Notes: generated by a model from the sequence alone, not told the origin. A DNA stretch of 64,000 bases from Allokutzneria sp. A3M-2-11 16 (GCF_024213555.1 NZ_JANAVO010000008.1:1-64000), one strand, 5' to 3'. Shown: positions 24,973 to 34,024, counted from the stretch's first letter. Made by a program: numbers and translations.

Positions 24973-25935
24973 ATGCTGCAAACCTCCGCGCGCCTGCTCC
25001 GCCTGCTTTCGCTGTTGCAGATCCGCCGTGAGTGGTCCGGCTCGGACCTCGCGGAGCGACTGGAGGTCGATGTGCGGACTGTGCGCCGCGACATCGACAA
25101 GCTGCGCAACCTGGGTTACCCGGTCAACGCCACGACCGGGACCGCGGGCGGCTACCGGCTGGGCGCGGGGGCCGCGTTGCCGCCGCTGCTGCTTGATGAC
25201 GACGAGGCCGTCGCTGTCGCGGTCAGTCTCCGCACCGCGACCAACGGCCCGATCTCCGGGATCGAGGACACGTCGCTGCGCGCGCTGACCAAGCTCGAAC
25301 AGGTCCTGCCGTCGCGACTGCGCCGTCGTGTCAACGCATTGCAGTCCTACACCGTCCCGATCCCGCTGCGGCCGGGGCCGACCGTGGACGCCGCCGTGCT
25401 CACCACGATCGCGAGCGCGTGCCGTGACAACGAGCGTCTCCGCTTCGACTATCGCGACCACAACGGCACCGCGAGCTTGCGTGTGGTGGAACCGCACAGC
25501 ATGGCCAACTGGGGTCGTAGGTGGTACCTCGTCGCGTGGGACGTGGATCGCGCGGACTGGCGCACGTTCCGCGTAGACCGCATCGAACCGCGCACGCCCA
25601 CAGGTCCGCGCTTCACCCCGCGCGAACTCCCTGATGGCGCGGACGTCGCCACCTACGTGTCCGCACGTGTTAATTCGGCGACGTGGCGGTTCCGCGCGCG
25701 CATCCTGATGCACGCGTCCGCCGAAGCCCTGTCGGATGGGCTCAAGTCCTACGGCGCCCTGGAACCGATCGACGACAACAACTGTGTGTTCGTGACCGGA
25801 GCCGATTCGCTGGAGTCCTTGGCTGTGTACCTGGGAATGACGGGCGTGGACTTCGAGGTGCAGGAGCCGCCCGAGCTGGTCGAGCACATCCGCGAACTCG
25901 GTCGCCGCTACATGCGCGCGTCAGGTACCGAGTAG
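24973..25935 (+). CDS. WYL-domain transcriptional regulator (DeoR-like HTH)
   Basis: 320 residues from ATG 24973. The N-terminal HTH_11 (LLSLLQIRREWSGSDLAERL, DVRTVRRDIDKLRNLGYP) is followed by GTAGGYRLGAGAALPPLLLDDDEAVAVAV, the PafC-like linker. Next is a WYL domain with WGRRWYLVAWDVDR and FRVDRI, and a C-terminal extension. WYL domains sense nucleic acids or small ligands; this one is likely an activator or repressor of neighbouring genes. Its 3' end overlaps the convergent asparaginase gene by 15 bases. Confidence 0.92.
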   Translation: MLQTSARLLRLLSLLQIRREWSGSDLAERLEVDVRTVRRDIDKLRNLGYPVNATTGTAGGYRLGAGAALPPLLLDDDEAVAVAVSLRTATNGPISGIEDTSLRALTKLEQVLPSRLRRRVNALQSYTVPIPLRPGPTVDAAVLTTIASACRDNERLRFDYRDHNGTASLRVVEPHSMANWGRRWYLVAWDVDRADWRTFRVDRIEPRTPTGPRFTPRELPDGADVATYVSARVNSATWRFRARILMHASAEALSDGLKSYGALEPIDDNNCVFVTGADSLESLAVYLGMTGVDFEVQEPPELVEHIRELGRRYMRASGTE

Positions 25936-26907
25936 CGCGGGCAGCAACGCACGGCACTGCTCCGGGCTGTCGGTGTGCATCAAGGCGCTCAGCAGCGCGA
26001 TGCGCGTCTGGCTCGCCCGCAAGTGCCCCGTGAGGATCGCGCCCGCCGCGAGCAGGTCACCACCCGATGCGTAGACAGGAGCGACCGGACCCGCCGCACA
26101 CCGCGAGGTCACCGCGACGACGACTCCCGCGAGGGTCGCTTCGCGGACAGCCTCCGCGATCTCCGGCGTGGCGTTGCCCGTGCCCGCGCCGACCAGGACG
26201 ATCCCGCGCGCGCCCGCCGCGATCGACGCGCGCAGCAACACGGAGTCCCCGTCGCTGTGGTGCGTCACGATGTCCACGCGGGGTGTGGCGCCGCGCGGCA
26301 TCGGAAGCGGAGTGCTCCGGCGCTGCACATCCGGCCGCAACAGCAGTTCGCCGCCGAGGATGCGGCCCAGTGGCTCGTGCGAGGGGTCACCGAAGGCGTG
26401 CGCGTCCAGGGTGTGCCGCTTCACCGTGCCGCGCGCGGCGTGCACGTGGCCGTTGAAGACGATCAGGACGCCGAGGTCGCGCGCCTGCTGTGCGACGAGG
26501 AACGCGTCGGAGAGGTTGCGCGGCGCGTCAGAGCCCTCGTGCCCCAACGGCAGCTGTGAGCCGGTGAGGACGACCGGGCGCGGGTCGTCGTGGTGCAGGT
26601 CGAGCAGGAAAGCGGACTCCTCCAAGGTGTCCGTGCCGTGCGTGACCACGACGCCGGTGACCTCGGGGTCGGCCAGCGCGACGCGCACCTGCTCCACCAG
26701 GTCGAGCTGGTGCCCGATCGTCAGGCACGAGCTGTCGACGGTGCACAGGTCGATCACGTCCACCCGCAGCCCCGCGGTGGGCGGGAGCGCGCTGATCACC
26801 GAGCGCCCCTGGAGGCTGGCGGCCAGCCCGCTCATCGTCGGCTGACTGGCGATCGTGCCCCCCGTGGCGATCATGACAACCCGCTCCACACCAACCCCCT
26901 CACGCAC
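25921..26907 (-). CDS. L-asparaginase (type II-like)
   Basis: 328 residues, hydrolyses asparagine to aspartate and ammonia. The first catalytic Thr lies in IATGGTIAS (near residue 16) and the second in VVTHGTDTLEESA (Thr-Asp pair near residue 92). VVLTGSQLPLG and HVHAARGTVKRH complete the signature. No signal peptide, so cytoplasmic. The 240 bases upstream contain a GCGAACGTTCGC palindrome and a family A palindrome. The product name is clear; ansA as a symbol is only likely. Confidence 0.92.
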   Translation of the reverse strand: MREGVGVERVVMIATGGTIASQPTMSGLAASLQGRSVISALPPTAGLRVDVIDLCTVDSSCLTIGHQLDLVEQVRVALADPEVTGVVVTHGTDTLEESAFLLDLHHDDPRPVVLTGSQLPLGHEGSDAPRNLSDAFLVAQQARDLGVLIVFNGHVHAARGTVKRHTLDAHAFGDPSHEPLGRILGGELLLRPDVQRRSTPLPMPRGATPRVDIVTHHSDGDSVLLRASIAAGARGIVLVGAGTGNATPEIAEAVREATLAGVVVAVTSRCAAGPVAPVYASGGDLLAAGAILTGHLRASQTRIALLSALMHTDSPEQCRALLPALLGT

Positions 26908-26949
26908 CAGGCACGCGCCCGCCCCCCCCCCGTCAGAACGAACGATCGC

Positions 26950-26961
26950 GCGAACGTTCGC
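26950..26961. promoter_or_regulatory. Possible operator upstream of asparaginase
   Basis: Perfect 12-base palindrome GCGAACGTTCGC, about 43 bases upstream of the asparaginase start, next to GAACGATCG. A run of ten C residues (about 26922-26931) lies between it and the gene. Confidence 0.4.
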
Positions 26962-27013
26962 TCAACTGTCCGTCATGCGCCCCCGCCACGTCAATCCCCA
27001 GCCGCGCTTGTGA

Positions 27014-27062
27014 ACCCAATGCGGCATTCGTTACGTCTGACGTAACCGATGCCACATTGGGT
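27014..27062. repeat. Dispersed palindrome, family A, copy 2
   Basis: Near-perfect 49-base palindrome: arms 27014-27037 and 27039-27062 pair at 21 of 24 positions. Its sequence is clearly related to 12031-12083 (shared words ACCCAATG, GACGTAAC and GATGCCACATTGG). It lies downstream of the hydrolase gene and upstream of asparaginase. Confidence 0.85.
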
Positions 27063-27153
27063 ACGTAGCCCGGTCGGGAGGTTGGGGGCGGTTAAAGACG
27101 GCTGGAGAGGGGGTTGGTGGTACTTGAAGACGCCCGAACCTGGCGGCGGAGGG

Positions 27154-28026
27154 TCAGTGGCGGGCCAGGAAGTCGGTGATGCGGGTGTTGACGGCTTCCG
27201 GGTTCTCGGTGGGGAGGGCGTGGCCCGTGCCGGGGATCACCGTGACCTCCGCGTTCGGGATGAGCGCGGCCCGCCCCGCCGCCTTCTGCACGCGCTGGAC
27301 GGGGCTCTTGGCGCCCAGCAGGACGAGCGTGGGCACGGTGATGCCGACCAGCTGCTTCTTGCTGAGCTTGCGCGGGGGCATGAGGCGCTTGCGGAAGCGC
27401 ATGCTGCCCATCACCTGGAGGTCGCGCACGGCGGGCGCGGTCCGCGAGGACCACTCCAGGTACTCGCGCCACAGGCTCTCCGCGCCGAGCAGGCGGTTCC
27501 ACACCGTGCGCACGGCGAAGATCGGCCGCACCTCCGCGAGCACCCGGGACGGCTCGATCAGCGTGATCGAGGCGAGCCGGTCCGGCGTGTGCAGCGCCTG
27601 GTTCGCGGCGATCCAACCGCCGTAGGACATGCCGATCAGGTGCACCCGCTCCAGCCCGAGGCCGTCCAGGACCGCGGTCAGCCACTCCGCGGTGTCCGCG
27701 GACTTGATCATCGGCGCGGTCTGGGTGCTCCTGCCGGGCTCGCCGAGCACGTCCACCGCGTAGACCGCCCGACCCTCCGCCAGCGCGGCCACGTTCGGGT
27801 GCCAGGTCGCCGGGGTGGTGTTGCCGCCGTGCAGCAGCACCACTGGCGTGCCGTCGCCGTCGCCGTGGCGGTGCACGTGGGTGCTGCCGAACCGAGTGTC
27901 CACATCGGACTCGACGCGGTCCTGCGGCCACGCGCCCATCGCCTCGCCGTAGCGGGCGAGGAACTCCTCGCGGGACTCCTCGTCCACGAAGCGGCTGAGC
28001 ACGGCGGTCTTGGTCATGCCGGTCAA
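27154..28026 (-). CDS. Alpha/beta hydrolase
   Basis: 290 residues. Complete catalytic set: VLLHGGNTTPATW (oxyanion loop), nucleophile in LIGMSYGGWIA, and final His in GTGHALP; the acid is probably in the LLGAKSP region. Similar to proline-iminopeptidase/esterase-like actinobacterial hydrolases. Cytoplasmic, substrate unknown. Its start falls within two bases of the stop of the upstream methyltransferase gene, so the two form a tight operon. ATG 28017 is an alternative start. Confidence 0.88.
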   Translation of the reverse strand: MTGMTKTAVLSRFVDEESREEFLARYGEAMGAWPQDRVESDVDTRFGSTHVHRHGDGDGTPVVLLHGGNTTPATWHPNVAALAEGRAVYAVDVLGEPGRSTQTAPMIKSADTAEWLTAVLDGLGLERVHLIGMSYGGWIAANQALHTPDRLASITLIEPSRVLAEVRPIFAVRTVWNRLLGAESLWREYLEWSSRTAPAVRDLQVMGSMRFRKRLMPPRKLSKKQLVGITVPTLVLLGAKSPVQRVQKAAGRAALIPNAEVTVIPGTGHALPTENPEAVNTRITDFLARH

Positions 28027-28027
28027 C

Positions 28028-29095
28028 TTACCGCCGCTGGGTGATGCGCTGACCAGCCGGTCCCACCGTGAATCGCCAGCCCGTCGCGCGTGTGCTCCCC
28101 GCGTCGGCCCACGAGCGGTAGGCCGCTTCGACCTCGTCCCACAGCCGCCGCCCGCCGAGCTGTCGCACCTCGCCGTCGAACTGGCACGCCCACGACCGCG
28201 AGCCGGGGTCGACCAGCCACAACCCGTCCGCGGTTGGCAGCGCGTGACAGTCCGGCACGAGCACCGCGAGCGCGATGTTCGCGTCGTAGGTGCCGATCAC
28301 GTCCGCAGTGCGCAGCGAGGTGCGCGTGACGACCGCGCGGTCTTCGTCATAGATGTCGGAGTCCAGGTCGATCGCGCTCACCCGCTGCGCCCGCAGGTCC
28401 ATGAAGGACGCTCGCCCGGCGATGCCGCCGTGCGCCACTCCGTCAGCACCGACCGCCAGTGACACCAGTGCTCCGGAGAAGAACGCCGTGCCCCACGGGC
28501 TGACGATCCGGCCGCCGGTCTTGGTCTGCTCCACCCACGCGTAGGGGATGCGTTGCGCGTTGGCGGTCGCGATGACCCGGTCGAACGGAGCCCGGTCCGG
28601 GCAGCCTTGAAGCCCGTCGCCCTGCACCACGGTCACTCCTCCGTAGCCAGCGGCATCGAGGGCCATGCGGGCGCGACGGGCCAGAACCGGGTCCACCTCG
28701 ACCGTCGTCACGTTGTCCGCGCCGAGGCGGTGGGCGAGCAGGGCCGCGTTGTAGCCGGTGCCGGTGCCGATCTCGCAAACAGTCATGCCGGGTTCCACGT
28801 CCAGCAGGTCGAGCATCGTGGCCACCACCGCGGGCATGCTCGCGGAGCTGGTCGCCAGCCGGGGGCCGTCCGGCGCACCGTCGTCGAGCTGCGTCACCAC
28901 GCAGTCGTCGGCATAGGCAACCGCCAGCCACTTCGCGGGGTCCTCGTTGCGCGACAAGCGGTTCAGCGACTCGGAGTGCCAGACGGTGTCGGGGAGGAAC
29001 GCGTGCCTCGGCACCGCGAGGAACGCCTCCCGCCACTGCTCGGTGAGGTCGCCGCTGTCGGTCAGTGCCCGCACCAGGTCCTCACGCAGCCGCAT
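28028..29095 (-). CDS. PCMT-like protein methyltransferase
   Basis: 355 residues from ATG 29095. The first 200 residues follow protein-L-isoaspartate O-methyltransferases: AFLAVPRHAFLPDTVW, a substrate loop TSSASMPAVVATMLDLL and SAM motif I VCEIGTGTGYNAALLA. The remaining 150 residues are an extension typical of actinobacterial PCMT-like proteins rather than of housekeeping repair enzymes. It may methylate aspartates in proteins or peptides. No RiPP precursor is visible nearby. A much longer open reading upstream antisense to the LacI gene is a shadow. Confidence 0.85.
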   Translation of the reverse strand: MRLREDLVRALTDSGDLTEQWREAFLAVPRHAFLPDTVWHSESLNRLSRNEDPAKWLAVAYADDCVVTQLDDGAPDGPRLATSSASMPAVVATMLDLLDVEPGMTVCEIGTGTGYNAALLAHRLGADNVTTVEVDPVLARRARMALDAAGYGGVTVVQGDGLQGCPDRAPFDRVIATANAQRIPYAWVEQTKTGGRIVSPWGTAFFSGALVSLAVGADGVAHGGIAGRASFMDLRAQRVSAIDLDSDIYDEDRAVVTRTSLRTADVIGTYDANIALAVLVPDCHALPTADGLWLVDPGSRSWACQFDGEVRQLGGRRLWDEVEAAYRSWADAGSTRATGWRFTVGPAGQRITQRR

Positions 29096-29179
29096 GCGCT
29101 CCAGGGTGCCCCAAAGTGCGCTGTGCCAGACGTGCGGCACGATGGACGATCCGCAGCCGCACCAGCGACGGGAGTTGCC

Positions 29180-30175
29180 GTGACCTCCAGGCCGAGGGTG
29201 ACCCTGCGCGCGGTCGCGGAGGCGACCAACCTCCACGTGTCCACAGTGGCCAGGGTGCTCAACGGAACCGCCCAGGTCACCAAGGAGACCGAGGAACGGG
29301 TGCGGGCCGCGGCGCGCAGACTCGGCTACATCCGAAACGAGTACGCGGCCAGCCTGCGCACACAACGCACGCGCATCCTCGGCGTGCTGGTCCCCACGCT
29401 GACCGACTACGTGCTCGCCGCCGTGTACGAGGGCATCCAGGAGGCCGCCCTGGACCGCGGCTACCGGACCTTCGTCACCAACACCCACGACAGCGCCGAG
29501 CAGCACATCGCCGGGCTCGACGCGCTGCTGTCCTGGGGCGTGGACGGGCTGATCATCGGCGACGCGCGGCTGGACGGGAACGGCCTGGATTCGTTGGTGG
29601 CCAACGACATCCCGTTCGTCCTGGTCAGCAGGCGGTCCGGGGGGCACCCGGCCGTCACCTGCCACGACGAGCGCGGCGGCGAGCTCGCGGCGGAGCACCT
29701 GCTGGGCATGGGGCGCACCAGGATCGCGGTCCTCGCGGGACAGCCCTACGCGAGCACGTGCGCCGACCGGACCGAGGGCTTCCTGCGCGCCTGCGCCGCC
29801 GCGGGGCACCCGGTGCCGGAGGAGCTGGTGGTGCACAGCGGCTACGACTCGCGGGGCGGGGAACAGGCGATGAGCGAGGTGCTGGGCCTGGGCCGCGAGC
29901 TGGACGCGGTGTTCGCGGTGAACGACGTGGCGGCGATGGGCGCCGCCGGGGTGCTGCGGGCCAACGGCATCGGGGTGGGGGAGCGGATCGCGCTGGTCGG
30001 GTTCAACGACATCCCGCTGGCGTCCTCGCTCACCGTGCCGCTGACCACCGTTCGCAGCCCGATACGGGAAATGGGCGCGGCCGCCGTCGAGGAGTTGCTC
30101 GCCCGTATCGACGGCGGCCGCGCCCGGTCCCGGTTGCTGGCGCCCGAACTCGTCGTCCGGGCATCATCGCGTTAG
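29180..30175 (+). CDS. LacI-family transcriptional regulator
   Basis: 331 residues from GTG 29180, preceded by GGGAG. N-terminal LacI HTH (TLRAVAEATNLHVSTVARVLNG, VRAAARRLGYIRNEYA) and a periplasmic-binding-protein-like sensor (ILGVLVPTLTDYVLAAVYEGIQ, DAVFAVNDVAAMGAAGVL, LVGFNDIPLASSL, TTVRSPIREMG). Normally a sugar- or purine-responsive repressor. No catabolic operon adjoins; it is divergent from the methyltransferase-hydrolase pair with only about 85 bases between. Its stop overlaps the convergent DUF397 gene by 4 bases. Confidence 0.92.
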   Translation: MTSRPRVTLRAVAEATNLHVSTVARVLNGTAQVTKETEERVRAAARRLGYIRNEYAASLRTQRTRILGVLVPTLTDYVLAAVYEGIQEAALDRGYRTFVTNTHDSAEQHIAGLDALLSWGVDGLIIGDARLDGNGLDSLVANDIPFVLVSRRSGGHPAVTCHDERGGELAAEHLLGMGRTRIAVLAGQPYASTCADRTEGFLRACAAAGHPVPEELVVHSGYDSRGGEQAMSEVLGLGRELDAVFAVNDVAAMGAAGVLRANGIGVGERIALVGFNDIPLASSLTVPLTTVRSPIREMGAAAVEELLARIDGGRARSRLLAPELVVRASSR

Positions 30176-30354
30176 CGCATTGTACGCAAAAAAACTATGA
30201 AGCGAGTGAAAGCCAAGGGGGTGAATGTGAGGACTGGTCCATTCGGCTGCTTGCTGTCACGGATAGCAGACTCGAACTCTGTCAAGGACAGTTCCACACA
30301 GTTGTTGTCATTTCCGGTATAGCTGCTCTTTCTCCAGGTTCGCGATGGGGTCAT
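30172..30354 (-). CDS. DUF397 protein
   Basis: 60 residues: TWRKSSYTGNDNNCVELSL, then IRDSKQPNGPVLTFTPLAF, the full DUF397 signature in short form. ATGA overlap with the upstream XRE gene couples their translation. Base composition is more AT-rich than neighbours at the 3' end. Confidence 0.92.
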   Translation of the reverse strand: MTPSRTWRKSSYTGNDNNCVELSLTEFESAIRDSKQPNGPVLTFTPLAFTRFIVFLRTMR

Positions 30355-31211
30355 CGTCCCTCAAGTGCGTCGACGTGTGCGCGGATCACCGCCGCCGACT
30401 CCTCGGGCGTCAGGGTTTCGGTCGAGATGTCGGCGAAGGTCGCCCGGAACTTCCGAACGTCGTCGTCATTCTCTACCCATTCCCCGCCGCCTGGGTACTC
30501 CAAATAGACCGCGTCCGGATAGCCGTCGTCGGCGAAGCCCAGGATCGTCGCCGAGCCGGACATCGTGCCGTACGCCCCAAAATCGAATGGAATTATCTGA
30601 ACGGTGATGTTGTCCTGTTCCGCGGCGACCAGCAGGTGCACCAGTTGCTCCCGCTGCACCCTCGGCCCGCCGACCAGCCGCCGGACCACCGCCTCGTCGA
30701 TCAGCGCGTGCAGGGTCAGCGCGCCCGGCCCGTGCAGCCGTTTCTGCCTGCTCAGCCGCGCGGCGACGGCCCGCTCCAGGCCCACGGCCGGATCGCTGAA
30801 CCCGCGCGCGGCCCTGCGCACCGCCGCCGCGTAATCTGCGGTTTGCAACAATCCCGGAATGCCGGTGGACTCCAACGTTTGTACGGACGTGGCGTCCGCC
30901 TCGGCGCGCAGAAACGTACGGAACTTGGGTGGAACCGCAGAAGAGTGTTCGATACGGGTCGCGTCCTGTTTGGCGTCGTCCCACAGGGCCTCGGCCTCCC
31001 GGCGTTGCTCCTCGCAGGCGGCGTAGAGGGCCAGCATGGCGCCCAGCTCGGCGAAGCCGCAGAGCACGTGACCGTTCTCTATCTTCGAAATCGTTGGTTG
31101 GGACTTGCGCAGCCGGGCCGCGACCTCCTCGGCCCCGATCCCGGCGCGTTCCCGCAGCTCCTTGAGGAAGGCACCGAGTTTGCGCTTGCGGCGGGTCCTG
31201 GTGCCGGGCAT
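30351..31211 (-). CDS. XRE-family regulator with DUF5753 domain
   Basis: 286 residues. HTH at about 10-65 (GAFLKELRERAGIGAEEVAARL, SQPTISKIENG), then DUF5753 (ESTGIPGLLQTADYAAAV, RLVGGPRVQREQLVHLL, VQIIPFDFGAYGTM). Upstream partner of the DUF397 gene by a 4-base overlap. The divergent RbpA-like operon starts about 190 bases away, with a GTGAATATTCAC palindrome between them that may serve both. Confidence 0.92.
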   Translation of the reverse strand: MPGTRTRRKRKLGAFLKELRERAGIGAEEVAARLRKSQPTISKIENGHVLCGFAELGAMLALYAACEEQRREAEALWDDAKQDATRIEHSSAVPPKFRTFLRAEADATSVQTLESTGIPGLLQTADYAAAVRRAARGFSDPAVGLERAVAARLSRQKRLHGPGALTLHALIDEAVVRRLVGGPRVQREQLVHLLVAAEQDNITVQIIPFDFGAYGTMSGSATILGFADDGYPDAVYLEYPGGGEWVENDDDVRKFRATFADISTETLTPEESAAVIRAHVDALEGR

Positions 31212-31254
31212 TCAGGTGCCTCCTTGTGCACGTTTGCGCTCAGCCTAAGACAGG

Positions 31255-31266
31255 GTGAATATTCAC
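31255..31266. promoter_or_regulatory. Palindromic operator candidate
   Basis: Perfect 12-base palindrome GTGAATATTCAC, AT-rich in a GC-rich setting, 44 bases upstream of the XRE start and within the region divergent to the RbpA-like gene. It could be the XRE autoregulatory site. Confidence 0.5.
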
Positions 31267-31404
31267 TCCGGTGGTGTATGGGCAACGGGAACGGCTGCCC
31301 ATACGCTTCGCACCCGCGGATCGCTGCTGACGCTCGACCCCGCAGGCGAGTCGCAGCGCCACCCTCGCACGACTCGCAAGCCCCCAACACGTCGAGGAGG
31401 CGTC

Positions 31405-31752
31405 GTGATCCGCGCGATCCGGGCCGGTGGCGGCCCGCAGTACCCGCAGCCCGCCACCGAGGCCCCCGCTGCGCGGCGAACCGTGGTGTTCGTCTGCCCG
31501 CAGGGCCACAACGTAGAGCTGACCTTCGCGGCCGATGCCGAGACCCCCGAGGTGTGGGAGTGCCCGAAACACGGGACGGAGAGCCGGGTCTGGTACTCCG
31601 ACACCAGCGGCGGCGGCGAGCAGAACGCGGTGCCGCGCACCGGCAAGACGCACTGGGAGCAGCTGTGCTCCCGCCGCTCCGAACCCGAACTGGAGCAACT
31701 GCTGGCGGAGCGGCTCAGCGTGCTGCGCGCCGGCCGCGTGTCCGTCGGCTGA
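31405..31752 (+). CDS. RbpA-like RNA polymerase-binding protein
   Basis: 115 residues from GTG 31405, which follows GAGGAGG. RbpA core: VVFVCPQGHNVELTFAADAE, then WECPKHG, and the sigma-interacting C-terminus THWEQLCSRRSEPELEQLLAERL. RbpA binds RNA polymerase and principal sigma factors in actinobacteria and helps open promoters. Compared with housekeeping RbpA, it has a CPQGH/CPKHG Cys pair (a possible zinc site) and an altered front. It is a divergent paralogue rather than the main copy. Its stop is 14 bases from the STAND regulator start: one operon. Confidence 0.8.
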   Translation: MIRAIRAGGGPQYPQPATEAPAARRTVVFVCPQGHNVELTFAADAETPEVWECPKHGTESRVWYSDTSGGGEQNAVPRTGKTHWEQLCSRRSEPELEQLLAERLSVLRAGRVSVG

Positions 31753-31766
31753 ACGCGTGGAGTGAC

Positions 31767-33989
31767 ATGATCAGCGGCCCCCTCCAGGACGAGACGTCAC
31801 TGGTGGAGCTCGGCACGGCGCTGCGGCACTGGCGCACGGCCTCCGGCCTGTCGCTGCGGCGGCTGGCCAGGACCATCGGCCTCAGCGCGCACAGCGCGCT
31901 CGCCGACTACGAACGCGGCAGGCGGATCATCCCGGAGGGGCTGGTCCCGCGCTTCGCCGAGGCGGTCGGTGACGCCGACGGCGCGATCGCCGCCGCCCTC
32001 GGCGCGCTGCGGGCGCGGGCCGCGGCCGAGCTCGCCGAGCTGGCCGAGGAGCGCCAGGCGGTGGCCGAACGCGAACCCGCCCCGACCGAACCGTCGCCGG
32101 TGTCCCCGCCCCCGGCCGCGGTGCCGCCGCCCCCCGAGGACTTCGTCGGCAGGGACGCGGAGCTGGACGGGCTGTGCGGCCTGCTCACCGGCGGTGCGCT
32201 CGTGGTGCTCAGCGGGCCACCGGGATCGGGCCGGTCCACCCTGGCCGCGCGGGTCGCCGTCGAGGTGGCCGACGAGTTCCCCGACGGCGCGATCCTGCTC
32301 GGCCTGTGCGATCCCAACCCGGTCGAGGCGATGCGCAAGGCCCTGCGCGCCTGCGGGGTCGCCGACCGCGCCCTTCCGTCCGATGTGGACGAACTCGGCG
32401 CGCGCTACCGCGCGGTGCTCGCCGAGCGGCGGATGCTGGTGGTGCTCGACCACATCGCGCACGAGGACCAGGTGCTGCCGCTGCTGGCCCCGGCGCCCGG
32501 CTGCGCCCTGCTGGTCACCAGCCGCAGCCCGCTGCACGGCCTGGACGCCCGGCGCGCGGTGCGGCGCTGCCGGATCGGGGCGCTGCCCGAGGACGACGCC
32601 GTCGAGCTGATCGCCGCCGTGCTCGGGCGGGCCCGGGTGGACGCCGAACCCGCCGCGGCGCGCCGGATGGCGGGGCTGTGCGACCGCTGGCCGCTGGCGC
32701 TGCGCATCGCGGCGGCCCGCCTCGTCGACTGGCCCGGCGGGCTGCTCGCCGACGCCGCCGACGACCTGGAGCGGGAGCAGGCCCGGCTGGCCTGGCTGCC
32801 CGCGGACAACCGCGCCGTCCGCAGCGTGCTGGAGGTGTCCTACCGGCAGCTCGACGATCCGGCGCGCAGGCTGCTGCGGCGCCTGGCCCTGGCGCCGGGC
32901 AAGTGCTTCACCGTGGAGACCGCGGCCAGCGCGCTCGGCGTCCCGCCGCGCTCGGCCCGCCGCGAGCTGGATCGGCTGTGCGCGGCCGGATTCCTCCTGC
33001 CCACCGCGAGCGAGGGACGCGCTCGGATGCACGGCATCGTCCGCAGCTTCGCGCGGTTCTGCGCCGACCAGGACGAGCCCGCTCGGGACGAGGTGGAGCT
33101 GCGCCTGGTGCGGACCCTGCTGGACACCGCGGCCGACGCGGCGAGCTGGCTCGACCCCACGGCGGTGAGCGGGCGCGAGTCGGCCTTCCCCGGGCTCCGG
33201 GCCGCGGTGTGCTGGCTCGACACCGAGCGGCCCGCCATCCTCGCCGCCGTGGAACGGAGTTCCCGCCTGGACCCCGGCCGCGGACTGGCCCCCCTGCTGC
33301 GGATGGTCTGGTACTACGAACTGCGGTGCGCGTGGCCGGATCTGCGGGCGCTGGCCCAGCTCGTCCTCGAACAGGCCCAGCTGCAACAGGACACCGAGCA
33401 CAAGGCCTACGCGCTCGCCGCGCTGTCCTTGGCGGCGGTCAAGTCGGGGCAGCCGGACACCGGGCGCGAGCTGGCCGAGACCGCCGCGGGCCTCGCCCAC
33501 GGTGACGGGATGGCCGTCGCGGAGATCGCCGCGCTCGACTGCCTCGGCCGCGCCCTGCTCGTGCTGGACCGCCCGGACGCGGCCCGGCAGGCGCTCGCGC
33601 GGGCCGTGTCCCTGCGCGGTGACTGGTGGCAGCACGCCACCTGCTCCAGCCGGCTCGGCAAAGCGCTGACGCGGCTGGGCGAGCCCGCGCGGGGCCTGGA
33701 ACTCGAGCAGCACGCCCTGTTGCTGTTCGAGCGGCACGGCGACGACCGCGGTGCGGCGCGGACCCGCATCCGGCTCGGCCTCGCCCTCGCCGCCCTCGAC
33801 CGCCACGCCGAGGCCGTCGAGCAGTACGACCGCGCCGCCAAGGTCTTCGAGCACTACGGCGACACGTGGAGCCAGGCGAAGGCGTTGCGCGAGGTCGGCA
33901 ACGGCAGGAAGGCGCTCGGCGAGGACGAGCTGGCCGCCGAGGATCTGCGGCGCGCCGAGGCGCTGCTCGCCGCGCAGGGTTGCCGGTGA
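31767..33989 (+). CDS. HTH-STAND ATPase-TPR transcriptional regulator
   Basis: 740 residues. XRE-type HTH at about 10-65 (LRHWRTASGLSLRRLARTIGL), a Pro-rich linker, then an NB-ARC/STAND NTPase. The NTPase has P-loop LSGPPGSGRSTLA near 150 and Walker B-like LVVLDH near 230, followed by RHD-like winged helix. TPR-type helical repeats fill the last 250 residues (LAALSLAAVKSGQ, LGLALAALDRHAEAVEQYDRAAK). Such proteins are signal-operated switches that oligomerise with ATP. Operon partner of an RbpA-like protein, suggesting direct tuning of transcription initiation; that link is inference. Confidence 0.85.
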   Translation: MISGPLQDETSLVELGTALRHWRTASGLSLRRLARTIGLSAHSALADYERGRRIIPEGLVPRFAEAVGDADGAIAAALGALRARAAAELAELAEERQAVAEREPAPTEPSPVSPPPAAVPPPPEDFVGRDAELDGLCGLLTGGALVVLSGPPGSGRSTLAARVAVEVADEFPDGAILLGLCDPNPVEAMRKALRACGVADRALPSDVDELGARYRAVLAERRMLVVLDHIAHEDQVLPLLAPAPGCALLVTSRSPLHGLDARRAVRRCRIGALPEDDAVELIAAVLGRARVDAEPAAARRMAGLCDRWPLALRIAAARLVDWPGGLLADAADDLEREQARLAWLPADNRAVRSVLEVSYRQLDDPARRLLRRLALAPGKCFTVETAASALGVPPRSARRELDRLCAAGFLLPTASEGRARMHGIVRSFARFCADQDEPARDEVELRLVRTLLDTAADAASWLDPTAVSGRESAFPGLRAAVCWLDTERPAILAAVERSSRLDPGRGLAPLLRMVWYYELRCAWPDLRALAQLVLEQAQLQQDTEHKAYALAALSLAAVKSGQPDTGRELAETAAGLAHGDGMAVAEIAALDCLGRALLVLDRPDAARQALARAVSLRGDWWQHATCSSRLGKALTRLGEPARGLELEQHALLLFERHGDDRGAARTRIRLGLALAALDRHAEAVEQYDRAAKVFEHYGDTWSQAKALREVGNGRKALGEDELAAEDLRRAEALLAAQGCR

Positions 33990-34024
33990 CGCCCGCTCCG
34001 GCCGCTCCGATTAGGCTTTCCGCC

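Noticed and set aside
28028-29095. PCMT-like methyltransferase as part of a lanthipeptide or other RiPP cluster
   Set aside because: No lanthipeptide synthetase, cyclase or precursor-like short gene is found on either side.
30345-31766. Long upward extension of the STAND regulator frame over the XRE and RbpA-like genes
   Set aside because: The extension reads through two well-supported genes in other frames; ATG 31767 with GGAG gives a natural start.
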